DNA of 64,000 nt from the NCBI RefSeq assembly GCF_000153345.1, contig NZ_CH724127.1, positions 714,462-778,461 of the forward strand, written 5' to 3'. How positions within the stretch are numbered: position 1 is the stretch's first letter; every line of letters begins with the position of its first letter. This document shows positions 26,901-34,224 of this stretch, one piece after another. Position numbers and translations under genes: made by a program. The stretch is from Neptuniibacter caesariensis (lineage in GTDB: Bacteria; Pseudomonadota; Gammaproteobacteria; Pseudomonadales; Balneatricaceae). Below the pieces are notes generated by a model that saw nothing but the letters and a program-made list of their open reading frames with translations, had not been told where the DNA came from and searched no databases.

Positions 26901-29105
26901 TTTGGTAAGCTGGGTGTAGAGATTAATGAGCGTCATGATGACATTGAATTAAAGACCCGTGTTACTTACGTTTATGCAATGTTTGTTCATCATTGGAGCG
27001 AACACTGGAGCACTTTGACTCCCTGGTTTAGGAAAGGGATTAAATACGGTTATCAGTCGGGTGATCTCTTATATCTTGCCTACAGTGCTCAGGATTGTGT
27101 CATCTGGGATCCGACTCTGGATATACCCAGCATGTTAACTCAGCATGCGGATAATCTTCAGATCGTCCGAGAAACGGGCTATCAGGACTCAATCGATTCG
27201 GCCACGTTGTATCTGCAATTGCTCAATAACTTTATGGGGCAGACCGATAATTCCGAATCTCTGAGTAATCAGTCATTTAACGAGCAGGAATGCCTTGAGG
27301 GAATGCGCCAGCGCAAATTCATTACGGGCATTGCTAACTATCATATCTATAAGGCCGAAGCTTGCTTCTTAAATGGGAGTTACGATAAAGCTTTGCTGCA
27401 TGTAATAGAACAGGACAAGCTGATTAAGTCCTCAATGTCTTTGCCGCAACTGGCGCGGTTTTATATTGTCGCTTTTTTAACTCGGGCAACAACATATTCT
27501 GAAATAGAGTCCCCTGAAGAACAGGACAGGACCCTGAGTCGGCTCAAAAAAGATCTACAGAGAATGCGGCACTGGGCTAATAACTGCCCGGATAATTTCC
27601 TTCATTTACAATACCTCATGGAAGCGGAGCTGGCTTGTCTGGTCAAACCGAAAGAGGCCCACCTAAATCAATATGAAGCTGCGATTAATGCCGCTGTGGC
27701 GAATGGATTTATTCGGGATGAGGCGGTCGCTTGTGAAAGGGCTGCTCGCCATTTGTTAGATGTTGGAATGTCTCGTGGTGCAGAAGGTTACTTGCGTTCT
27801 GCGCATCATGCCTACAAACGATGGGGGGCTTTGCGTAAAACGGAAGCCTTGGAAAAAGAATTCCCGGTTCTGCAAGAGCTATCAAGAGGTCGCTTAGATC
27901 AGAATGAGCAGTTGGGGTATGGTGGAATTGATAGCAAAAACCTGGATTTGGCTTCGGTTATGAAGGCCTCCAGAGCGATCTCAAGGGAGATGATTTTCTC
28001 GCGCTTAATTCAGACTATTTTGGATATCTTGCTCGAAAATGCAGGTGCTCAATGGGGGTGTTTCGTTGTTAATGACGGCGAGCAATTCTCTGTTGAGGCT
28101 CAAAGCGGTTCACTACCTGTCTTCGTCGACAAGGCTGCCACATTAAAAGTTCTGCAGCTAAAAAATGCAGATCAACCGAAGTCACAAACTGAAAGCCCGG
28201 AACGGGGCTTAGTGACGAATCTACCAATAACCGTTATCAGTCATGTTCTTCGAACCAGCAGTTCGCTGATTCTGAACGATGCGAGCAATGACAGCCCCTT
28301 TATGGATGATCCATATATGGTTCACCAAAAGCCGGGTTCTATCTTTTGTGTACCGTTACAGAGGGGGAATATTCAGGGGGTTGTTTATATGGAAAACAAC
28401 CTGAGTACCGATGTATTTACCGAATCCCGCCTTGAAGTCGTGTCCTTACTCACAGATCAGGCAACGGTTGCCATTGAAAATGCTGGGCTTTATGAGCAGG
28501 TTCAGGAGTATACCCACTCGTTAGAAGAGAAGGTTGCTGAAAGAACCGCTCAGTTGGAAGAGCTAAATGAAGAACTTAAGAAACTCGTGGATTCTGATGG
28601 TTTGACAGGATTGGCAAACCGGCGCTGTTTCGATACTTATCTTGCGCGAACATGGTTACGTTTACGTCGTGAGCAGAACCCGTTATCTATCGTCATGTTT
28701 GATGTAGATTATTTTAAAACGTTCAATGACACCTACGGGCATCAATCCGGTGATGATTGCCTAGTCATGCTGGCCAAGACAGTACGTGAGCAGATTCAGC
28801 GTCCCGCTGACCTGGTTGCCCGATATGGTGGAGAGGAGTTTATCGTTGTCCTGCCTGATACGGACGAAGAGGGGGCTATGGCCGTCGCAGGCCAAATCTG
28901 TGTTGCCGTTGCGTCATTAAAAATACCTCACTGTAATTCAGTCGTTGCGGATCACGTGACTATCAGTGTGGGCGTAGCGACTACATGTCCTGATACACAG
29001 GGGCCTGATTCGTTGATTGAGTTAGCAGATCAAGCGTTATATGAGGCCAAGAAACAAGGGCGTAATCAGGTGAAATTGGCAGCAAAGCCAGTTAAAAAAA
29101 CTTAG
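23934..29105 (+). CDS. Giant signalling protein: pseudokinase, AAA ATPase, TPR-like region, GAF, GGDEF
   Basis: This 1723-residue cytosolic protein has a Ser/Thr kinase-like domain (about 1-290), an AAA_16-type ATPase (Walker A GYSGIGKS at 345-352, Walker B LVMFLDDLQWSD near 472), a long helical repeat region (about 700-1300), a GAF domain (about 1345-1510), a coiled coil and a GGDEF domain with GGEEF at 1632-1636 and an I-site RPAD five residues before it. The kinase domain has lost its key residues: the VAIK lysine is Glu45, HRD is HKA (Ala145), the following Asn is His150 and DFG is RFG (Arg164). It is therefore probably a pseudokinase that senses or scaffolds, with cyclic di-GMP synthesis as output. 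Confidence 0.9.
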   Translation: MQIGDNLLKKLDLPGYIISHGQIGSDGRVAFHATRSADDKPVVIETLYSQYPEPRQVAEIRREAEIANRLEDIEGVLKVYGLERYGNGNLALITEAFQSNLIDMFAKEEAGKEGTALRLQKVLVVAISLVKVLKAVHDRGIVHKALTPEHILFDDSTASIRLSRFGIASELSQEHQASSSERLEGPLPYISPEQTGRMKRELDYRSDYYSLGIILFELVTGQRPFEADNVLGWVHQHISRLPPNPRDINPEIPEPLSAVILKLLEKSPEERYQSAQGLIADLEYCADKLCDSVSTYEPFEPGQHDVSQVFLLPQNLYGRDTERTELMSRFEAILDGEIELCMVHGYSGIGKSALVKDIGQRLVGEHGFLIQGKFDQFNQGNAYSGIANALRGLIQQTLIAPKDQLQSWQEKLQEVLSPNAQLIIDLVPELELILGKQPDVIHLPPVEARNRFQLVLISFLSVFSRPEHPLVMFLDDLQWSDTATLEFLKRLVTSREIRHFMLIGAYRSNEVGPGHPLSLTLNEIAQFKEIADLPIKPLNYGAVNALVADALCSSESHVKTLSDRLFNKAQGNPFFTLELIKKLHEEGAIYKDLTAKEWQWKLDSVMWSDLSDDIVEFMADNLRKLPGSTQKVLQLAACIGGSFDLNTLAVIYKRSASATARELFPALKHHLIIPLDSDYKLLSSAITDETGLSSTASFNPSYQFLHDRVQQAAYSLIDSAETKNVHKTIGQLMLRHTPEAQLKERLVDIAGHLNIARSIITDQQERLNLIRLNLEAGKHARRTAAYETAMSLLTIGESLLPNNAWSEHYSLALDLTIELQQCAYLTARLDESERLMDLMLEQSESDFIRAKFLAIRTRQYATLGKMEDSITSAIWGLQLLGFDASAEPTLEDIATERRAVDECLEGRSVASLADLHDLKDESVLIAIRLLMEIFPAAFLSGNGNILPYIVLKAVNLSMRHGNSPESAFAYAAFGMLLCGELDEQALGYQFGKLGVEINERHDDIELKTRVTYVYAMFVHHWSEHWSTLTPWFRKGIKYGYQSGDLLYLAYSAQDCVIWDPTLDIPSMLTQHADNLQIVRETGYQDSIDSATLYLQLLNNFMGQTDNSESLSNQSFNEQECLEGMRQRKFITGIANYHIYKAEACFLNGSYDKALLHVIEQDKLIKSSMSLPQLARFYIVAFLTRATTYSEIESPEEQDRTLSRLKKDLQRMRHWANNCPDNFLHLQYLMEAELACLVKPKEAHLNQYEAAINAAVANGFIRDEAVACERAARHLLDVGMSRGAEGYLRSAHHAYKRWGALRKTEALEKEFPVLQELSRGRLDQNEQLGYGGIDSKNLDLASVMKASRAISREMIFSRLIQTILDILLENAGAQWGCFVVNDGEQFSVEAQSGSLPVFVDKAATLKVLQLKNADQPKSQTESPERGLVTNLPITVISHVLRTSSSLILNDASNDSPFMDDPYMVHQKPGSIFCVPLQRGNIQGVVYMENNLSTDVFTESRLEVVSLLTDQATVAIENAGLYEQVQEYTHSLEEKVAERTAQLEELNEELKKLVDSDGLTGLANRRCFDTYLARTWLRLRREQNPLSIVMFDVDYFKTFNDTYGHQSGDDCLVMLAKTVREQIQRPADLVARYGGEEFIVVLPDTDEEGAMAVAGQICVAVASLKIPHCNSVVADHVTISVGVATTCPDTQGPDSLIELADQALYEAKKQGRNQVKLAAKPVKKT

Positions 29106-29165
29106 CTAAGTTTTAACGGCTTTGATCCAGTAAATTTGATCAATCGGTTATTAGTTGAGCACGTT

Positions 29166-29558
29166 CTAGCTAGCGATAGCGCATTCTGCTTTGTCGTGTG
29201 ACATAACTACCGTTTCTAGTAATCCAAGCATCATCAGTGAGCTTCCCAGATGAGGCAGCACTTCTACGCTGATCTGTTTATTGCTCATAACTGCCCTCTC
29301 TACCTCTTGAGGGATATCTTCATGAACATGTTTACCAGCGGATAAAAAATAGGGAAGTACTTTAATGTCGGTAGACCCTTGTTGAATGCACTTTTCTATT
29401 GCTTCCTCTATCGATGGGCTAGCTAACTCTAGAAATGAGCTCTCGATAATTGGGTATTCATCTTTAATTTTAGGCTGAAGCGAATCGATTAACTCAAGTA
29501 CCTCTTTGTTCGAACGCTCACGTCTACTACCGTGGGCTACAATGACGAGCGACTTCAT
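29166..29558 (-). CDS. CbiX/SirB family chelatase-like protein
   Basis: This 130-residue protein has the half-length chelatase fold of CbiX(S)/SirB: VAHGSRRERSNKEV near the start with the metal-binding His, and VLPYFLSAGKHVHEDIP with the second histidine pair. Such proteins insert cobalt or iron into sirohydrochlorin or are uncharacterised relatives. No tetrapyrrole gene is adjacent. It is a single minus-strand gene. Confidence 0.83.
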   Translation of the reverse strand: MKSLVIVAHGSRRERSNKEVLELIDSLQPKIKDEYPIIESSFLELASPSIEEAIEKCIQQGSTDIKVLPYFLSAGKHVHEDIPQEVERAVMSNKQISVEVLPHLGSSLMMLGLLETVVMSHDKAECAIAS

Positions 29559-29960
29559 ACTATTTCCTGTCAGTGTGGGTTTACCTGAGCAACTAAACTA
29601 ACTTCAGATTTATCGATCAAGGCTTAACATAAGCATTCATGAGTAAACCTTTGTGAGTCTCCATGGTTTTCCCTCACAAGTGAGGTAGTGTTTACAGGTT
29701 TTTCGACAACCTCTGCATGGAAGCCTGTTATTGGAGTTGGTCGGTTTATGGGTAGTTGATGAATCAGGAGTGGTTTTCATGCATCACCGGCTTCTATTGA
29801 CTGGTTAAGCATCTATTTACGCGGGGTGAATCTATTTGGATCAGAATACAGCGAATAGAAAACAGATTTTCTAGTGCCTGTTTATCCTTACGTATCTTCC
29901 TCTTAAGTTCACATTTGTTTAAGCTTTTAACTGATATCAAGCAAAAGTAAATGGATTTAT
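29559..29960. other. Intergenic region with no recognised gene
   Basis: About 400 bases separate the divergent CbiX-like and SDR-DoxX genes. I read both strands and found only very short frames, no U-tract hairpin and no clear dyad. It presumably contains both promoters. Confidence 0.6.
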
Positions 29961-31238
29961 ATGAAGTTCTTGGTTACCGGCGCGAATGGCTTTATTGGCA
30001 GCGTGATAACTGAAAATCTGCTGACGCAAGGGCATCATGTTGTGGCCGTTGGTCGGTCAGTACACGCCACAGCCTCAAGGTTGAATATAGAATACGTTCA
30101 TCAGGATTTTCAACAGAGCTTATGTTCTTCAGATTGGTCAGGGATATTGGATGGGGTGGATGGCGTTATCAACTGTGCCGGTATTCTACGTGAAAGCCGA
30201 TCAGGCGAGTTTGACACTATTCATGAAAAAGCACCCTTAGCTATAGCGCAAGCATGTAAGGACAAAGACATTCGTTGCTTTGTTCAAATATCGGCGCTGG
30301 GTGATTCAGATGATGCTGACTTTATTGCAAGTAAACATCGTTTTGATGAAAAGTTGCTTAAGCTTCTTCCCACTGCTCTTGTTTTAAGGCCTTCTGTTGT
30401 TGTTTCTCTGCGAGGCTCTTATGGCGGTAGTTCTATGCTACGCGGGTTGGCTGCGTTTCCAGAGGCTTTGTTTATTCCTGGATCTGGTCAACAACAGATT
30501 CAGCCTATTCTGTTAGAAGATCTCGCCATACTAGTACTAGAAGGCATCGAACGATCACTACAAGGTATTATCGAATTGGGTGGTCCTGAAGCAATCTCAA
30601 TTAAGGACTATATGGTTGGATTAAGAGGATGGCTGCAGATTCGAACAAGATTTATTTTTTCTGCACCGTTACTGCTTGTTAAGTCAGCATGCCTTATTGG
30701 AGAGCGGTTTAAAGCAGGGCCGTTGAATCAAACTGTATTGACGCTTTTGGAAAGTGGTAATGTGGTTAATGATCCCAAGCCGCAAAAGCAATTCACACAT
30801 AAAGCTGTCGATGTTATTGAAGCTATGCAATATCAGCCCAGCTTTGTTCAGGATCGTTGGCATGCGAAACTGTTTCTGCTTCAGCCAATTATCTGGTTTC
30901 TGCTAAGTGTAATCTGGTTGCTGTCTGCAGTTTCTGGATTCTCCGCGACTCAAGGTCAATTTGCGCCGATCCTCTCTGCTGTCGGTTTCCCTGCCGCTGC
31001 TCATTCTGGACTGGTAATGTTAACCAGCATTTTAGATCTTGTTCTTGGCTTAATGCTGATATTCCGATTCAAAGAACGGGTTACTCTGTGGCTGATGTTA
31101 TTCAGCACCGTTGGCTATAGTGTCTTGTTGGGGATGATGGCCCCTGAACTATGGTTAGACCCTTTAGGTGGGCTTTTAAAAAACCTTGCGGTTGCACCGC
31201 TTATCATGGTCTATATGGTGATGAGGAATCCTCGCTAA
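29961..31238 (+). CDS. NAD-dependent epimerase-like protein fused to a DoxX-like membrane domain
   Basis: This 425-residue protein has an extended-SDR/NmrA-type Rossmann domain (VTGANGFIGSVITENLL at the start, about residues 1-290) followed by four membrane helices (about 305-420) of the DoxX-like family. The fusion anchors the oxidoreductase to the inner membrane. The substrate is unknown. It shares one base with the DUF2269 gene (TAATG), giving translational coupling of two membrane proteins. Confidence 0.85.
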   Translation: MKFLVTGANGFIGSVITENLLTQGHHVVAVGRSVHATASRLNIEYVHQDFQQSLCSSDWSGILDGVDGVINCAGILRESRSGEFDTIHEKAPLAIAQACKDKDIRCFVQISALGDSDDADFIASKHRFDEKLLKLLPTALVLRPSVVVSLRGSYGGSSMLRGLAAFPEALFIPGSGQQQIQPILLEDLAILVLEGIERSLQGIIELGGPEAISIKDYMVGLRGWLQIRTRFIFSAPLLLVKSACLIGERFKAGPLNQTVLTLLESGNVVNDPKPQKQFTHKAVDVIEAMQYQPSFVQDRWHAKLFLLQPIIWFLLSVIWLLSAVSGFSATQGQFAPILSAVGFPAAAHSGLVMLTSILDLVLGLMLIFRFKERVTLWLMLFSTVGYSVLLGMMAPELWLDPLGGLLKNLAVAPLIMVYMVMRNPR

Positions 31239-31690
31239 TGGATTACATGACCCTGAAACTAGTCCATATATTGTCATCTACAATCCTCTTCGGTACTGGC
31301 TTAGGTACTGCTTTCTATATGTGGCGTGCCCAACTAAGTGGTGATCTTAATACCTTCAGAATCGTAGCGAAGAATGTAGTGCTTGCGGATTGGGTGTTCA
31401 CAACCCCTGCAGTCATTATTCAACCCTTAACCGGATTTGCCATGATGTATATAGCTGGGTTCAGTTGGCAGCAAACCTGGCTATTCTGGAGTATTTGCCT
31501 CTTTCTGCTGGTCGGGGCTTGCTGGCTTCCTGTAGTGTTTATTCAGATTAAAGTCTCGAAGTTACTGGAAACAGAACAGCCCGATTTGGCTCGAATAAAG
31601 CGCTTGATGCTTTGTTGGTATAGTTTAGGAGTTCCGGCGTTTATCGGGGTGGTTGGGATATTTTATCTGATGGTGAGCAAGGTAGTGTAA
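31238..31690 (+). CDS. DUF2269 family membrane protein
   Basis: This 150-residue protein has four membrane helices and the DUF2269 pattern: LKLVHILSSTILFGTGLGTAF near the start (in part LVHILSSTILFGTG) and FTTPAVIIQPLTGFAM. Function is unknown, though members often sit with DoxX-like proteins as here. An upstream extension of the frame to 31151 lies wholly in the previous gene and is not a credible start. Confidence 0.85.
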   Translation: MDYMTLKLVHILSSTILFGTGLGTAFYMWRAQLSGDLNTFRIVAKNVVLADWVFTTPAVIIQPLTGFAMMYIAGFSWQQTWLFWSICLFLLVGACWLPVVFIQIKVSKLLETEQPDLARIKRLMLCWYSLGVPAFIGVVGIFYLMVSKVV

Positions 31691-31822
31691 TACGATAAAG
31701 CTGAAAGCTGCGATTAAGCTTAGCTAGAGTTTTCTCAAGTATGGATCGAAGGGCTTAATTTCCTTATATGTAATAGTCAGTAAGTTGATATAACTCTTTA
31801 ATAATTCGATGGAACGTGAATT

Positions 31823-32956
31823 ATGTTGTTTTACTTTGGGGTCTTTACCGTATTTTGTTTGTCAGCTTTATTCGCTTTTGGTCAACTAACCTCGCTGTGG
31901 GAGGGGAAATTTCATAAATTTGAGGATACGTTATATAAGTTTAAAATATTGAGCTCTAGTAAAGGAACTAAATATACAGGTGCTTTGTTTGGCATCAAAG
32001 CCAATGAAGGCTATGACTATGCCTTTAAAAGAGAAAGCTTAGAGGATAGGCTTTTTAGGTGGGTAGGCCTTACTTATAAATATAAAGTTGGTGATTCAAA
32101 GTTTGATGATCTAGTTTTTATAGTCTCTGATAATATCAGCTTACTTAAGAAACTATCCGATTGCCCTAAGCTTACCTCTTTAATTCTAGATATTTTTGCT
32201 TGCCCTGACGGAAATAAGTTATTCGTTGAGAAAATTAGACATGGTGCAGGCTGCCTCTGGGTGGAGTTCGGAACTCATGGTCAGTTTGAGCAGCATGATG
32301 TCCAAGAGTTGGCTCCAAAACTAATTCCCTTACTAGAACAATTGGCCGAAGAAATTCATAAACAGCCCATATGTTTAAACTCCTTTTGGAAGAAATTCAA
32401 AAAATATATTTCAGGTTTGTTATTAGGTGTTAGTTTTGCATTGGTAATTGTTGGTTCTGTTCAGCATTTTTCAATGCCTTCGGCACATGAAAACATACTA
32501 GTTGAACCATTTTGGTTATATCTTCATACATTTATTTTTGGAAGTGTAGGGGTTCTAATATTAGCTATATTGACGATATTGACGTTAGGAAAAAAACCAG
32601 GATTTCACTTAGTGTTGTCAGAGGTTATTTTAATAGGGGGGATTGGCTCATTTCTAATGTCATACACCCAGCTTGAACATATTAACCGCGTATATGATGA
32701 ATCTAAAGTTGAAGTTTTCTATGTTAAAATTTTGAGCAAAAGAGAAAGTGGAACTAATAATAGCCAAAAATATTACCTTCATACAGAAGGTTGGGATGGT
32801 AATAATCAGAGGCAAGAAATTAGAGTAGATTTTGATATATATAAAGCCTCATCTATCGGCGGAGAGCTGAGTGTACATCAAAAGGAAGGAAAATTGGGTT
32901 ACCGGTGGCTTCCTAGGTTATATGCTAGGAATAAAGTGTATTATGGCAACGGCTAG
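31823..32956 (+). CDS. AT-rich orphan membrane protein, unknown
   Basis: This 377-residue protein has one N-terminal helix (about 2-20), three or four further helices (about 197-215, 232-254, 262-282) and soluble parts between and after them. I recognise no family. Codons are visibly richer in A and T at third positions than those of its neighbours (many TTA, AAA, ATA), which suggests recent acquisition. It stands alone, with no repeat or integrase beside it. Confidence 0.7.
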   Translation: MLFYFGVFTVFCLSALFAFGQLTSLWEGKFHKFEDTLYKFKILSSSKGTKYTGALFGIKANEGYDYAFKRESLEDRLFRWVGLTYKYKVGDSKFDDLVFIVSDNISLLKKLSDCPKLTSLILDIFACPDGNKLFVEKIRHGAGCLWVEFGTHGQFEQHDVQELAPKLIPLLEQLAEEIHKQPICLNSFWKKFKKYISGLLLGVSFALVIVGSVQHFSMPSAHENILVEPFWLYLHTFIFGSVGVLILAILTILTLGKKPGFHLVLSEVILIGGIGSFLMSYTQLEHINRVYDESKVEVFYVKILSKRESGTNNSQKYYLHTEGWDGNNQRQEIRVDFDIYKASSIGGELSVHQKEGKLGYRWLPRLYARNKVYYGNG

Positions 32957-33070
32957 TCACAGAAACACGATAGCCTATGGAAAAACAGTTCAAAAAATAC
33001 GTTGCTTAAAAAGCTTCTGAATAATCAGTCTAACTAGCTTGATATTGAGGGTCTTAACTCAATGGGGGGC

Positions 33071-33098
33071 AGGAACTGACTACAATAGGTCAGTTCCC
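33071..33098. terminator. Hairpin between the orphan and MYG1 genes, possible terminator
   Basis: GGAACTGAC and GTCAGTTCC form a perfect 9-bp stem with an eight-base loop. It follows the MYG1 stop on the minus strand and has no good U-tract on either side, so termination is uncertain. Confidence 0.45.
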
Positions 33099-33107
33099 CT
33101 TTATCAT

Positions 33108-33977
33108 CTATTCCGCCAGAGCTAATTTCGCCATTTTCATTGTGCTTTCATAAGAGTCGCAGCCGGCAATAAATAAGCCGTTATGGCAAAACATAGCATC
33201 ACTGATCCCGGTTTCATCCTGAAGGGCTTTACCTGATAAACCTGCCCAGGCAGCGGGCAATGACTTTTTGTCTTCAAACGAGCCTAGTTTTACAGGTACC
33301 GCCTGAATACGCCACTGACCCGTATCGGATGGATAAACAATGTACAAAGCTTCTTTGGACAGGGCATGTACGGTTCTTTTCCATGGGGTGTATTGTTCTA
33401 AAACAACCACGCGAGGATCTTCTGCTTTTTTTATCGCCTGAGCGACGATATCCCTGGCACTAATACCACCGTCCGCCGAAGCTATAAAACGGTTTAATAC
33501 ATGAGATGCGAACGCAATGGCTTCGTTGAAAGCCTCATCGAAATGGGTTTCCTCTTGCCATGTGGGATTAAACATAGAGATTGTTTGGCTAAGGCTAACG
33601 CCTTTCGCAACACCGTCACCATAGCCACAGTCGATCGCATCAATCGCTGATACCAGATCGGCATCTACTGCTTTAGCAACGTCTGTATTTCCCTGGCAAA
33701 TCTCAACACCATACTTCTGCCAAATTAGGCCAAATGAAGAGTAGGGAATGCCGTTGTCACGCTCACCAGCACCGCCACGTTGGTGATGATCAAATCTTCC
33801 TGTAGCTGGATCGTATTCACCACCCACATCAACGACAATATCGGCCTTGCTAATAAGCTCTTGATCACGGGTGCGGATCAGTTTCAAAGAGGGAAATACA
33901 GTTCTGAGTGCAGCGATACTGAATACATCATCTGCATGAAAATTGCCGCTATGTGTTACTACTGTTAAGTCAGACAT
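33108..33977 (-). CDS. MYG1 family (UPF0160) protein
   Basis: This 289-residue protein is a DHH-type phosphoesterase relative. It starts with THSGNFHADDVFSIAALR and has RFDHHQRGG near residue 63, both MYG1 hallmarks; the C-terminal half with GKALQDETGISDAMFCHNG closes the site. Eukaryotic MYG1 is a 3'-5' exoribonuclease acting on RNA in mitochondria and nucleus; a nuclease role here is inferred from the family. Length is normal. Confidence 0.9.
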   Translation of the reverse strand: MSDLTVVTHSGNFHADDVFSIAALRTVFPSLKLIRTRDQELISKADIVVDVGGEYDPATGRFDHHQRGGAGERDNGIPYSSFGLIWQKYGVEICQGNTDVAKAVDADLVSAIDAIDCGYGDGVAKGVSLSQTISMFNPTWQEETHFDEAFNEAIAFASHVLNRFIASADGGISARDIVAQAIKKAEDPRVVVLEQYTPWKRTVHALSKEALYIVYPSDTGQWRIQAVPVKLGSFEDKKSLPAAWAGLSGKALQDETGISDAMFCHNGLFIAGCDSYESTMKMAKLALAE

Positions 33978-34094
33978 TATTGCGTCACGTATAAAGTGGG
34001 AAAAGGTGCCAGCTCCAATCGTATTGAAGAGATCTGCACGCCGGAGTGTTCTTTGTTGTTCAATGTAAGGGGATATTATATGAAGGCCATTAAG

Positions 34095-34128
34095 AAAAAA
34101 ACCGAACCCAAAAGGTTCGGTTTTTTGT
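34095..34128 (-). terminator. Rho-independent terminator downstream of metH
   Basis: AACCGAACC and GGTTCGGTT form the stem with A/T runs on both sides. It lies beyond the CTAG mini-repeat array, 97 bases after the metH stop. Confidence 0.85.
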
Positions 34129-34133
34129 TTTTC

Positions 34134-34224
34134 CTAGCAGCCACGTAGTGGCGTTCTCTAGCCGTAGGCGTCCTATAACCGAAGTGCTCTCTAGGTGCAG
34201 CCGTCCTGGCTACAACCGAGGACG
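34134..34224 (-). repeat. CTAG-headed mini-repeat array, copy 1
   Basis: Four head-to-tail units of 16-24 bases lie directly after the metH stop: 34134-34157, 34158-34174 (CTAGCCGTAGGCGTCCT), 34175-34190 and 34191-34207 (CTAGGTGCAGCCGTCCT), plus a degenerate piece to 34224. Several units contain a small palindrome such as GCCAC-GTA-GTGGC. The same units in a similar arrangement recur at 59237-59311. Confidence 0.7.

Noticed and set aside
29559..29960. Short reading frames in the 400-base gap
   Set aside because: The longest continuous run (after an internal TGA) has no start codon, ribosome-binding site or recognisable pattern.
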